This document shows positions 1 to 8,977 of a stretch of DNA of 64,000 nt, piece after piece. Where the stretch lies: NCBI RefSeq assembly GCF_019464495.1, contig NZ_CP080492.1, positions 1,364,001 to 1,428,000 of the forward strand, written 5' to 3'. The number at the start of each line of letters is the position of its first letter. Positions within the stretch are counted from its first letter, which is position 1. This DNA is from Leucobacter luti. Its GTDB lineage: Bacteria; Actinomycetota; Actinomycetes; Actinomycetales; Microbacteriaceae. The position numbers were made by a program, and so were the translations under genes. Below the pieces are notes generated by a model. The model made no database searches. It saw nothing but the letters and a program-made list of their open reading frames with translations, and was not told where the DNA came from.

Positions 1-842
1 GCCGCCATCACTTCAACGGCGATCCCCCTCAGGTAGGCGTGGAGCTGTCTTGCGCCGAGGAACAGTGCCTCGCCGGGAGCGAGACGCACGAGATGCAACA
101 TCAACGACACCAATATGCCTGGATCTGCCGGGTGGGTGTTCCAGAGCTCGTGCAGCGCGGTCAGGCGCTCGGCCGAGACGTCGACGTCCGGGGTGAGGCG
201 GGCCAGCACGGCGGGGAACGCCGCGAGCGCCGCGGCGCAGGCCGCATCGTCGCTGAACGCCCATTCCAAGAAGCTGCGACGCATCGTTTCCGGCTCAGCA
301 CGGTCCAGTCTCGCGGCCGCGGCCTCAAACGCGTCTGCCCCCGCGACTTCGTCGGCGGCGCGCGCGGCCGCCGCGAGCGCATGAAGATCGCGGCGTGCAT
401 CCTGGAGCGGACGGAATCCGCTGAGCGCGGTGACTTCGCTCAGGGCCACGAGCAGCTCGGGCTTGTGGTTCGCGTCACCGTAGTTGCGCTCGCGCGCATC
501 ACGCGGGATCCCCGCCGCTTCTTCCGCAGCGAAGCCGGCAGCAGCCTGGTCCAGATCCGGGTGCACCTGCAGAGACAGCGGAGCGCCGATCGCGAGCACT
601 TTAAGCAGGAATGGCAGCGGGCCGCCATGCACGCCGTAGCGCTCGGGATCGCTCTCCACCAGGTCGATCAAGGTCTGGCCGACGGGCGTCGCCTTCGCGA
701 CGTGCGCAGGGCTGCCGGGATGCGTGCCCAGCCAGAGCTCAGCCTGCGGCTCTCCCGTTGGCTCGGTCCCCAGCATTTCCGCGAGCGCGTCCATCGAACC
801 CCACGCGTACGCGCGCGGGGTGTTTTCGATGAAGATCAGCAC
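1..842 (-). CDS. manA: Mannose-6-phosphate isomerase, class I (3' part beyond window)
   Basis: Zinc enzyme interconverting fructose-6-P and mannose-6-P, feeding GDP-mannose and related sugar nucleotides. About 280 residues are visible; the C-terminus lies beyond the left edge. Reading leftward from a GTG at 842 gives a continuous class I phosphomannose isomerase: 'RAYAWGS' near residue 10, 'LWLGTHPGSPA' near 36-46, the metal-binding 'QVHPD' at about 92-96 (Q92 and H94), 'NHKPE' with metal ligand E130, and 'LHAYLRGIAVEVMA' near the visible end. The start is supported by GAGGAG 4-5 nt upstream. It is transcribed away from the ligase gene at 943, with a 100-bp divergent intergenic region. Family assignment is firm. 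Confidence 0.93.
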   Translation of the reverse strand, partial: MLIFIENTPRAYAWGSMDALAEMLGTEPTGEPQAELWLGTHPGSPAHVAKATPVGQTLIDLVESDPERYGVHGGPLPFLLKVLAIGAPLSLQVHPDLDQAAAGFAAEEAAGIPRDARERNYGDANHKPELLVALSEVTALSGFRPLQDARRDLHALAAAARAADEVAGADAFEAAAARLDRAEPETMRRSFLEWAFSDDAACAAALAAFPAVLARLTPDVDVSAERLTALHELWNTHPADPGILVSLMLHLVRLAPGEALFLGARQLHAYLRGIAVEVMA

Positions 843-942
843 GTCGCTCCTCGCGGCTCACATGGCGCAATCAGTCAAACCGCGTCGTGCGATCGGGGGC
901 CACACGGCGTCCCAGTACACGCCATGCTCTACCATACCGACT

Positions 943-2334
943 ATGGCGGACAGCAGGACGAGGCTCGGAGTCAGCGCGTACGCAATCGGCGTATTCGTGC
1001 TGACTCTCGGCAGCAACGGCGTACGAAACATCGTGGGCTGGTGGGGTTTCCTCGCCATCGCCGGAGCGCTCACTGGGATCGGGATCTGGATCTTCCTGCG
1101 GGAAAAGCCTGAGCGGTTCAGATGGTATCGCCTCCCGAGTCCGCTCTATTGGTTCCTCACGCTCGCCGTTGTCTCGATCATCTGGTCGCAATATCGTTTC
1201 GAAAGCGTGCTCGGTGTGCTCGCGCAGATCGCGACGACGATTCTGGCGATCGTGCTCGCCTACGTGCTCACCTGGCATGAGGTGCTCCGCACCCTCGGCA
1301 CCGCACTGCGCTGGATTATTGGAGCCTCGTTCGCGTTCGAGCTGTGGGTATCGATCTTCGTGCGCGAGCCCGTGTTCCAGAACTTCATCGATCGCCCCGA
1401 AGCAGGCGAGAAGATCTCCAAGCTGCTCTACTGGAGCCGCGATCTCCTGTTCTCAGGCGGTCCGATTCAGGGCATTGTCGCCAGTTCGGTGCTCTTCGGG
1501 TTCATCGGGTTGCTCGGCCTCATCGTGTTCGGGATCCAGCTTCGCGCCGGTCTCGTCGGCCGCTTCACCGGATGGGTGTGGGTGGTCGCGGCAGCAGCAG
1601 TGATCCTGCTCACCCGCGGCGCCACCGTGTGGGTGGCCCTCCTCGCCGTGTTCATTGCGCTGACACTCGCGCTGTGGGCGCGCAGGCTGGGACCTGAGGG
1701 CCGCGTGCCCCTGTACATCGTCGGGGCCGCGCTGTTCGCGGCCGCGCTCGGACTCGTGCTGTTTGCTCGCGACTTCGTGTTTGGGCTGCTCGGCAAGAGC
1801 GGCGACATGACCGGACGGCTCGAAACCTGGCAGCGTGTGATTGACCTCGCCGAGCAACGGCCGTGGTTCGGTTGGGGCTGGGTGAGCTACTGGGCCCCGT
1901 GGGCCGAACCGTTCAAGTCTCTCGACTCCAAAGCTGGAATCCCCGTCATGAGCGCGCACAACGCGTGGCTGGACGTATGGTTCCAGCTCGGCATTGCCGG
2001 GCTACTCGCCTTCGTTCCGCTCGTGCTGCTCACAATGTGGCGGGTCTGGTTCCGGGCAGTCGACGCCCCGCGACGCGGCTTCGGCCCGCCGCTGCCCTAC
2101 GCAACGAGCGCACTCTGGCCGTTCCTCGTGATCGTGGCGCTGCTGGTGCAGTCGCTCACCGAAAGCAGACTATTGATCGAGGGCAACTGGGTGCTCCTCG
2201 TGCTCATCGCAGTGAAGTCCCGGTATGACTTCCAGCTCCCGTCCCTCGACGCCGAACCGCGCAAACAACCGTGGCGCCGAATCCCGATCCCACGCGATCC
2301 CGTTACCGGTGCGATCCCAACGAGCCCACGATGA
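943..2334 (+). CDS. O-antigen ligase / Wzy-type polymerase, polytopic membrane protein
   Basis: 463-residue polytopic membrane protein with about ten hydrophobic segments. The periplasmic-type motif 'SAHNAWLDVWFQLGIAGLLAF' (around residues 335-355) followed by more membrane segments is the hallmark of the Wzy_C/WaaL family, which joins lipid-linked glycan units to each other or to an acceptor. Start choice: ATG 943 has no Shine-Dalgarno, but TACCAT at 930-935 ends 7 nt before it, fitting leaderless transcription. An upstream in-frame ATG at 862 would add a non-hydrophobic extension and is less likely. Its stop overlaps the next ATG as ATGA. Polymerase or ligase cannot be decided from sequence; the setting argues for handling a surface polymer. 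Confidence 0.82.
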   Translation: MADSRTRLGVSAYAIGVFVLTLGSNGVRNIVGWWGFLAIAGALTGIGIWIFLREKPERFRWYRLPSPLYWFLTLAVVSIIWSQYRFESVLGVLAQIATTILAIVLAYVLTWHEVLRTLGTALRWIIGASFAFELWVSIFVREPVFQNFIDRPEAGEKISKLLYWSRDLLFSGGPIQGIVASSVLFGFIGLLGLIVFGIQLRAGLVGRFTGWVWVVAAAAVILLTRGATVWVALLAVFIALTLALWARRLGPEGRVPLYIVGAALFAAALGLVLFARDFVFGLLGKSGDMTGRLETWQRVIDLAEQRPWFGWGWVSYWAPWAEPFKSLDSKAGIPVMSAHNAWLDVWFQLGIAGLLAFVPLVLLTMWRVWFRAVDAPRRGFGPPLPYATSALWPFLVIVALLVQSLTESRLLIEGNWVLLVLIAVKSRYDFQLPSLDAEPRKQPWRRIPIPRDPVTGAIPTSPR

Positions 2335-2698
2335 GCGCCATGTTGCAGGTCAGCGCGGATCGGCTCCAGCAGCTCCGGAGCGATGCCCGGCTCGAACGAG
2401 ACACCATCCTCGAGCGGCGCGTGCGCGGCGGCGAGGATCCGGCGATTGCTGTGGAGGAAGCTCCTGAAGTCGACGATTTCGTGGTGCTTGCCCTGCGGGA
2501 TGAGCTCCTCGAGGACAGCGGCCGGCTCGCCGAGTTCGGCCTCGCCCGCCTCGCTGCGCGCGCTGGGGGCCGGAAGCGGAGGCACACCGCCGCAACGCGG
2601 ACCGCGTGGAGTTCGAGTTGCTGCGAATCATCGCGGCGGCTGTCCCCGAGCTGACCGTGGCCGTGTGGCGGGCAGGCGAGCACCTCACCACGGAATGA
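2331..2698 (+). pseudogene. Small helical protein, apparently frameshifted in a G-run
   Basis: An ATG at 2331 overlaps the ligase stop (ATGA), the coupling used repeatedly in this window. The frame has strong third-position G/C and reads as a charged helical protein (MSAMLQVSADRLQQL...) to about residue 80 ('LARLAARAG'). It then falls into low-quality sequence. At GGGGG (2565-2569) the coding signal moves to the -1 frame, which continues 'PEAEAHRRNADRVEF' and 'AVPELTVAVWRAGEHL' to a TGA at 2696-2698. One extra G would restore about 122 residues. Either this is a real frameshift, a sequencing error in a homopolymer, or (least likely) programmed frameshifting. No family recognised; the C-terminal helix vaguely resembles short tails of nearby glycosyltransferases. 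Confidence 0.6.
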
Positions 2699-2712
2699 GC
2701 AGGAACCGGCGG

Positions 2713-2718
2713 TAGACT
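2713..2718 (+). promoter_or_regulatory. Candidate -10 element upstream of glfT2
   Basis: TAGACT lies 48 nt before the chosen glfT2 ATG, downstream of the frameshifted small gene. It matches the TAnnnT boxes seen before many genes here. No clear -35 was seen, so support is modest. Confidence 0.35.
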
Positions 2719-2766
2719 AGCCGCTGGCCTATTCCCGAGCTTTCCGGAAAGTGAGGCGTGTCTTTC

Positions 2767-4671
2767 ATGCCGACAACGCTGCAGTCGATCGTCTTCCCGC
2801 TCTCACAGGACCCTGATGTGCTGCCGCTGTATGCAGACGCGGAGACCTGGTCCAAGATCGGGGGCCGGCACGTTCGGCTCAGTGAGAACGCACACATTGA
2901 CAACGTCATCTCACGTTCAAGCTCGCGCGTCCGTTCCGGCCAGCGGGTCTCGTTTGCGAGCTACTTCAACGCATTTCCCGCGGCCTACTGGCAGCGCTGG
3001 ACCGTCGTCGACAGTGTCCGGCTCACCCTGCGCACGAGCGGCCCTGGCACGATCATCATTTATCGTTCGAATGCCGGCGGGGTGCAGCAGCGCGTCGATT
3101 CACGCCCCGTCACCGGCAGCGTCGAGTCGGTCTTCGAACTCCCGCTGACGATGTTCAGCGACGGGGGCTGGTACTGGTTCGATCTGATCGCGAGCACCGA
3201 TGACCTCGTGCTCGAATCCGGCGCGTGGACCACCGATGCTGAGCCGAAGCTCACTGGCAAGCTGAGCCTCGGCATGACGACTTACAACAAGCCGGACTAC
3301 TGCGTTGCAACGCTCGCCAACATTGCGGAGAACCCAGCGCTGCTTGCGGGCATCGACCGAATCTTCCTCGTCGACCAGGGCACACAGAAGGTGCGCGATG
3401 AAGCAGGCTTCGACGCCGTCGCTGCTGCGCTCGGGGAGCAATTGCAGGTGATCGAGCAGGGCAACCTCGGCGGCTCGGGCGGCTTCTCGCGCTCGATGGC
3501 GGAGACGCTTGAGCGGGAAGACACCGACTTCCTCCTGCTGCTCGACGACGATGTCGAGTTCGAGACCGAGAGCGCGCTGCGAGCGCTACAGTTCGGTCGA
3601 TTCAGCCGCGAGCCCGTGATCGTCGGCGGACACATGTTCGATCTCCTCGACAAGCCGGTGCTGCACGCGTGGGCTGAGGTGGTCCGCCCAGATCCCTTTA
3701 TGTGGGGGCCGTCATTCGAGGAGCAGCACCGCCACGACTTCCGCAAGCGCAACCTCCGGCAGACGAAGTGGATGCACGCCCGCCTCGACGCGGATTACAA
3801 CGGCTGGTGGATGTGCATGATCCCGAAACAGATCATTGCCGAAATCGGGCTCTCGCTTCCGGTCTTCATCAAGTGGGACGATGCCGAGTACGGGCTGCGG
3901 GCGAAGGCTGCCGGGTACCGCACGGTGTCGCTCCCCGGCGTCGCACTGTGGCACGTCTCCTGGCTTGACAAGGACGACTCGCAAGATTGGCAGGCGTTCT
4001 TCCACACTCGCAACCGGATCGTGGCGGGACTGCTGCACTCGGACCGGCCAGGGAGCGGCAAGCTGCTGCAGAACGCGGGCAGACAGGATCTCAAGAAGCT
4101 GCTCAACATGCAGTACTACGCAACGCAGCTCGCCGTGGACGGCATGCGCTCTGTGCTGCGCGGCCCGGCTGGCATGCACGACGACATCGGGAAGGACATG
4201 CCGGCGGCACGCGCACGAGCCAAGGACTTCCCCGAGACCCACGTGTACCGGCCGGGAGATCCTGAGACCCCCATTGCCGTCGGTGGCCGCGCGCTGCCGC
4301 TGCTGGAGAAGCCGAAGGACTACCCCACCGGGGTGAAGCTCGGACTGTTCACGCTCCGTTTGGTGCCAAAGCACTGGCGCCGCGAAAGCGCGGAAGCGGA
4401 TCAGCTCGCGCCCGATTTGGAGTACTCGAAGCGCGACGCCCTGTGGTGGCGAATCCCGCACCACTCGAGCGTGATCGTTGGCGCAGCTGACGGTAGCGGA
4501 AAGATGTGGTACCGCCACGACAAGGCAAAGTTCCGGCGTCTGCTGCGCGAATCCCGGAGTTTGAGCCGGAAGATTGCCAAAGACTGGGATCGGCTCTCAG
4601 CGGAGTACCGCGCTGCGCTGCCGCAGATCACTTCGGTTGAGGAGTGGCGCAAGACCTTCGACGGGCGCTAA
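2767..4671 (+). CDS. glfT2: Galactofuranosyltransferase, GlfT2 family
   Basis: Processive galactan polymerase of the mycobacterial GlfT2 type, adding Galf from UDP-Galf to a lipid-linked galactan in the cytoplasm. 634 residues, against 637 for the Mycobacterium tuberculosis enzyme. Visible signatures in order: N-terminal beta-sandwich with 'VSFASYFNAFPAAYWQRW' (about 59-76), 'NLGGSGGFSR', the GT-A metal site 'LLLLDDDVEFE' (near 257-267), 'DYNGWWMCMIP', 'FIKWDDAEYGLRAK' with the putative catalytic Asp (near 365-378), 'LWHVSW' and a helical C-terminus. Start: ATG 2767 has GAGG 10 nt upstream; an in-frame GTG at 2758 is too close to it. Glf, which makes UDP-Galf, is encoded 3 kb downstream. A strong hairpin follows the stop. 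Confidence 0.93.
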   Translation: MPTTLQSIVFPLSQDPDVLPLYADAETWSKIGGRHVRLSENAHIDNVISRSSSRVRSGQRVSFASYFNAFPAAYWQRWTVVDSVRLTLRTSGPGTIIIYRSNAGGVQQRVDSRPVTGSVESVFELPLTMFSDGGWYWFDLIASTDDLVLESGAWTTDAEPKLTGKLSLGMTTYNKPDYCVATLANIAENPALLAGIDRIFLVDQGTQKVRDEAGFDAVAAALGEQLQVIEQGNLGGSGGFSRSMAETLEREDTDFLLLLDDDVEFETESALRALQFGRFSREPVIVGGHMFDLLDKPVLHAWAEVVRPDPFMWGPSFEEQHRHDFRKRNLRQTKWMHARLDADYNGWWMCMIPKQIIAEIGLSLPVFIKWDDAEYGLRAKAAGYRTVSLPGVALWHVSWLDKDDSQDWQAFFHTRNRIVAGLLHSDRPGSGKLLQNAGRQDLKKLLNMQYYATQLAVDGMRSVLRGPAGMHDDIGKDMPAARARAKDFPETHVYRPGDPETPIAVGGRALPLLEKPKDYPTGVKLGLFTLRLVPKHWRRESAEADQLAPDLEYSKRDALWWRIPHHSSVIVGAADGSGKMWYRHDKAKFRRLLRESRSLSRKIAKDWDRLSAEYRAALPQITSVEEWRKTFDGR

Positions 4672-4689
4672 GTCACTGGCTTGGTGTTG

Positions 4690-4738
4690 AAATGCCAACG
4701 GCGCCGGGATCACGATGATCCCGGCGCCGTTGGCATTT
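4690..4738. terminator. Bidirectional terminator between glfT2 and the metalloprotease
   Basis: Two 23-nt arms beginning AAATGCCAACGG and ending CCGTTGGCATTT are perfect reverse complements around the 3-nt loop CGA. The hairpin sits in the 77-bp gap between convergent genes (stops at 4671 and 4749) and has A/T tracts at both feet, so it can serve both strands. Confidence 0.9.
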
Positions 4739-4748
4739 CTCCTCGCGC

Positions 4749-7163
4749 TTAGTGCGTCGCGCGGTGCAAGAATGCGGCCATCGCTTCTCGCGTTACTTTC
4801 CCCTTCGGGTTGTAGGTCAGCTTCCCATTCACGACGATTCCAGTGGTGAGTTTTGCGTCATACATCCAGGTGATCTCCTTGTAGAACGGCTGTCCCTTTT
4901 TCACGTCTGTGAACGGAGATTGGGCCGCACCAGGATACGTCGCACCCTTCAGCCGGTACATAAACGCAGCCATCGCTTCGCGAGTCACGCTCGACTTCGG
5001 GGCGTAGTTGCGACCTCCCGCCACACTTATTCCAGTCGAGAGTCCCGACGTGTACATCCACGCGATTTCCTTGTAGAACTGGTGACTCTTGGGCACATCC
5101 TTGAACGGAGAGGTTTGCGGGGCTGTGTAATTCGACGGAGCCGCGAGCCGATAGAGGAACGCCGCCATGGCTTCGCGAGTTACGTTTGCACTTGGCGCAT
5201 ACTTACGCTGCGAACCGCCCGCGTCGATACCAGTAGAGAGCCCGGATGTGCTCATCCAGTTGATTTCCGTGGCGAATTTGTGGACGTACGGCACATCGAT
5301 AAACGGGGTAAAGTCAACGCGTACTGTGGCAGTGGCCCCGGTGGATACAACGGAAACGCGGGCCGTAGAATTCCACGGCGTAGAGTTCTTGCCCGGTCGC
5401 ATCAGCTGCGCCAAACCATCGCGGCCACCGACCGTGTCTCGAACCGGGATCACAGTGCTCGTGCGGATGTTTTGCGTGGAGCTATACGCCTGCGTGTGCG
5501 TCCGCATGATCCGCACGCCCTGGTCTCGAATGAAGGTGCGTTGCGCACCGCTGTCCAAATAGAGCCAGGAATCTGCTTGGAGCCCGAGACCCGAATCTTG
5601 CCCAGACATGTTGCGGTACTCAACGAAGTAGCTTCCCCCTGTGGGGCTCTCAATTTTCAAGCCTCGGAGCCCCGAGAGCCCTCCACCCGGCTGGAGCGTG
5701 AAGGTCTGCGAACGACCGCCCGCTGCGTTCACCGTTTTCACTGAGCCTGCCGGTGCTACTCCCAACATGCTCTTCTGAGAGATCGGCAGCGCAGGAGGCT
5801 TCACTCCACCGACGCTTGAGCCATACCCCATGACGTTGTAGACGTCACCGTACTCAAGGTCCACACAGGGCGAGGCCGGCTTGCCAGCGGACGACTGCTT
5901 CGCGTCTGTGGCGGACCCGGTGCATGACCGGGTGTTCCCGTGGCCGAGGCTCAGATTGTGGCCGATTTCGTGAGCGATGAGGCCATTCGCCAGTGAGACA
6001 GCGGCACCGCCTCGTTGTCCGATATCTGCCCATACCATGCCGCCAGAGTGAAGACTCTTCCCGTATGTGCCCCAGCCGGCGACACCGCCCGAAAGGGACC
6101 CGCAATTGTCATCGACGATCACGACAAGGTGCCGCCCAGAGGTGAGATAGCTTTGCGAAGTCTTGCCAAAGGCTTTCGCGCCTTGGTTCCAGAGGTTCTC
6201 AGTGTACTTCGGGCTGCACCGCAGCGTTTTCGTGTTTCCTGTTGGCGCTTTCTTCGCTTTGTAATTGACCTTCAGCTGACTGATCGCGCCGTTCGTCTGC
6301 TGCTTCCAGTAGGTGCTGGCGGAGGTCACGAGCGCTTTGAGATCGTTGTCCGAGGGATTCGCGCCACCGGTGAAGAAGATCAGGTCCACATCGTGAGCCT
6401 TCGTGGCAGGTGCAGCGTTCACGACTGACTCTTCCACAACAGAGCCTGAAACAGGAGCCAACACTTGCGACGCGGATGCAGCGAGGCCCACAGCTTCGAG
6501 GGCGTCGCCGACTGCAAGCGCACCGCCCTCGGCAATCTGAGCATCAATGGTCGCACGGATCGTCTCATCGAGCTCAACGAGCCCCTCGAATCGCTCCCCG
6601 GTCTCCGGTTCAGCACCAGCGAGCGCAGGATCGATCTCCACAAGGGGACCTTCATCTGTAGCAACCATGACTCGGTCAGACACGGTCGCAGCCGCGTCGC
6701 GTTCGACGCCATCGGTGCCGTCAACGTGCCCATCCGCCTCAGACCCCGCAAGTGGGCGCTGGCTGCTCGGCGCTTCGCCTGGAATCACGACGATCAAGCC
6801 TGTCACCGGAAGGGTTTCGGGCGATACGGAGAGTATCTCGGAGGAGTCCTCGGTACCGGCATCGTCGTGGTCCGCTGCATCCGTCGTTTCAGCGTGCTCG
6901 CCAGACGGCGGTGTGGCGGAGGCAGGTTCGTCTGTCGAATCAGTCGCAGGATCGTCCAAGACTGAAGGTTCCGTTGCCTCTGGAGTGGCTGGCAGCTCCT
7001 CTGAGACTGCTGAGTCGGGTGCCACTTCGCCAGGGAGCACTTCACTCATCTCTGGCGATGCAGGATCTCCCTGCGGAGGCAGAACGGCATTGGCAGGCGC
7101 CGCACTGACGGCGAGCAGAAGCGCCAAGGCGCTGCCCAAGAGAACTGTAGGGATTGAGCGCAC
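4749..7163 (-). CDS. Secreted zinc metalloprotease with three SLH-like domains
   Basis: 804-residue exported protein. Signal peptide about residues 1-26 ('LALLLAVSAAPANA'). A long acidic Ser/Thr/Pro-rich region follows (about 27-245), then a reprolysin/gluzincin-like domain with the extended zinc motif 'HEIGHNLSLGH' near residues 396-407. The last about 185 residues hold three SLH-type units of the form 'F.DV....F..EI.WM...GLSTGI.....Y.P...VTREAMAAFLYRL'. SLH domains usually hold proteins on pyruvylated cell-wall glycans. Start GTG 7163 has GAGAGG about 6 nt upstream. A -10-like TAAAGT lies about 45 nt upstream on this strand. Base composition is visibly more A/T-rich than neighbouring genes. 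Substrate unknown. Confidence 0.88.
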   Translation of the reverse strand: MRSIPTVLLGSALALLLAVSAAPANAVLPPQGDPASPEMSEVLPGEVAPDSAVSEELPATPEATEPSVLDDPATDSTDEPASATPPSGEHAETTDAADHDDAGTEDSSEILSVSPETLPVTGLIVVIPGEAPSSQRPLAGSEADGHVDGTDGVERDAAATVSDRVMVATDEGPLVEIDPALAGAEPETGERFEGLVELDETIRATIDAQIAEGGALAVGDALEAVGLAASASQVLAPVSGSVVEESVVNAAPATKAHDVDLIFFTGGANPSDNDLKALVTSASTYWKQQTNGAISQLKVNYKAKKAPTGNTKTLRCSPKYTENLWNQGAKAFGKTSQSYLTSGRHLVVIVDDNCGSLSGGVAGWGTYGKSLHSGGMVWADIGQRGGAAVSLANGLIAHEIGHNLSLGHGNTRSCTGSATDAKQSSAGKPASPCVDLEYGDVYNVMGYGSSVGGVKPPALPISQKSMLGVAPAGSVKTVNAAGGRSQTFTLQPGGGLSGLRGLKIESPTGGSYFVEYRNMSGQDSGLGLQADSWLYLDSGAQRTFIRDQGVRIMRTHTQAYSSTQNIRTSTVIPVRDTVGGRDGLAQLMRPGKNSTPWNSTARVSVVSTGATATVRVDFTPFIDVPYVHKFATEINWMSTSGLSTGIDAGGSQRKYAPSANVTREAMAAFLYRLAAPSNYTAPQTSPFKDVPKSHQFYKEIAWMYTSGLSTGISVAGGRNYAPKSSVTREAMAAFMYRLKGATYPGAAQSPFTDVKKGQPFYKEITWMYDAKLTTGIVVNGKLTYNPKGKVTREAMAAFLHRATH

Positions 7164-7227
7164 GGCACCCTCTCGTCTTGTGGAATGTCGGGAATCCCCG
7201 CACAGCTACTTTAATCGGCCACACTGA

Positions 7228-7729
7228 TTCCTGTGAATTCGGAATGCATACGGCGCAGCCAAGCGAAGGGAACTCAATCGGGCCAAGATCCTGATTGCGC
7301 GCTTCACGCTTTGCATGAAACCGGCAAGATCCGAGATTTCACGGAGGGTCATCAGAGCGATTTCCTCCGCGCTCATTCCCGGGGTGAACCACACGCGAGC
7401 AGCGCACACTCGATCCGGAATCAGGCGGAACTCGTGCCAAGAGCTCCAATCGTTCCCTGAACTCGCCCGAACCACGACGAGTGGCCTGTGCGGAGACGAG
7501 GTGGTGGCTGAGTTTCAACGGCCGAGCCCCCTGTGCGAGCACCGACTGCGAAAGCGTACACCGGCACTACTCCCAGCCCTCTGCCGTGCCCAAGCTGCGA
7601 GCAATACCCATGTTCGGATCAGCATTCTGGACGCCTACTCGCAGAGCGCAGGCCCAGCCCTCTCTCCGCGACACTGCGGAAATGGCGCATCTCACAGCGC
7701 AGTGCGAGGTGTTGCTACACGCAGCACAA
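7228..7729. other. Non-coding or decayed stretch between metalloprotease and glf
   Basis: About 500 bp with only short, poorly composed open frames. On the minus strand a possible gene-tail remnant ('MSAEEIALMTLREISDLAG...' ending near 7206) and an unrelated fragment ('VGVQNADPNMGIARSLG', near 7600) lie in different frames and look like decay products. No family is recognised, and no RNA or repeat structure was seen. Confidence 0.4.
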
Positions 7730-7765
7730 CGCCGGTGGGATCCGCAGACGCGGACCCCACCGGCG
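7730..7765 (-). terminator. Terminator hairpin of glf
   Basis: A 16-nt arm CGCCGGTGGGATCCGC pairs, with one mismatch, with the arm at 7750-7765 across an AGAC loop. It starts 18 nt past the glf stop on the minus strand. No long T-run follows, as is common in actinobacteria. Confidence 0.7.
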
Positions 7766-7783
7766 TGAAGAGGAGATCTCGTA

Positions 7784-8941
<1,158 letters not shown>

Positions 8942-8942
8942 C

Positions 8943-8948
8943 TAGAAT
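8943..8948 (+). promoter_or_regulatory. Candidate -10 element for the first LicD fusion gene
   Basis: TAGAAT, a near-consensus -10, 30 nt before ATG 8978, in the short divergent region between glf and the LicD fusion. The same DNA must also carry the minus-strand glf promoter. Confidence 0.45.
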
Positions 8949-8977
8949 GGTGAGATTCGCCGAACGGCACTCATTCT

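Noticed and set aside
39..1112. Long plus-strand frame over the first kilobase
   Set aside because: It is antisense to manA, whose minus-strand translation shows all isomerase motifs; the plus frame has no recognisable domain.
2560..2575. Programmed -1 frameshift site
   Set aside because: There is a G-run but no classical slippery heptamer and no obvious downstream pseudoknot; mutation or sequencing error is simpler.
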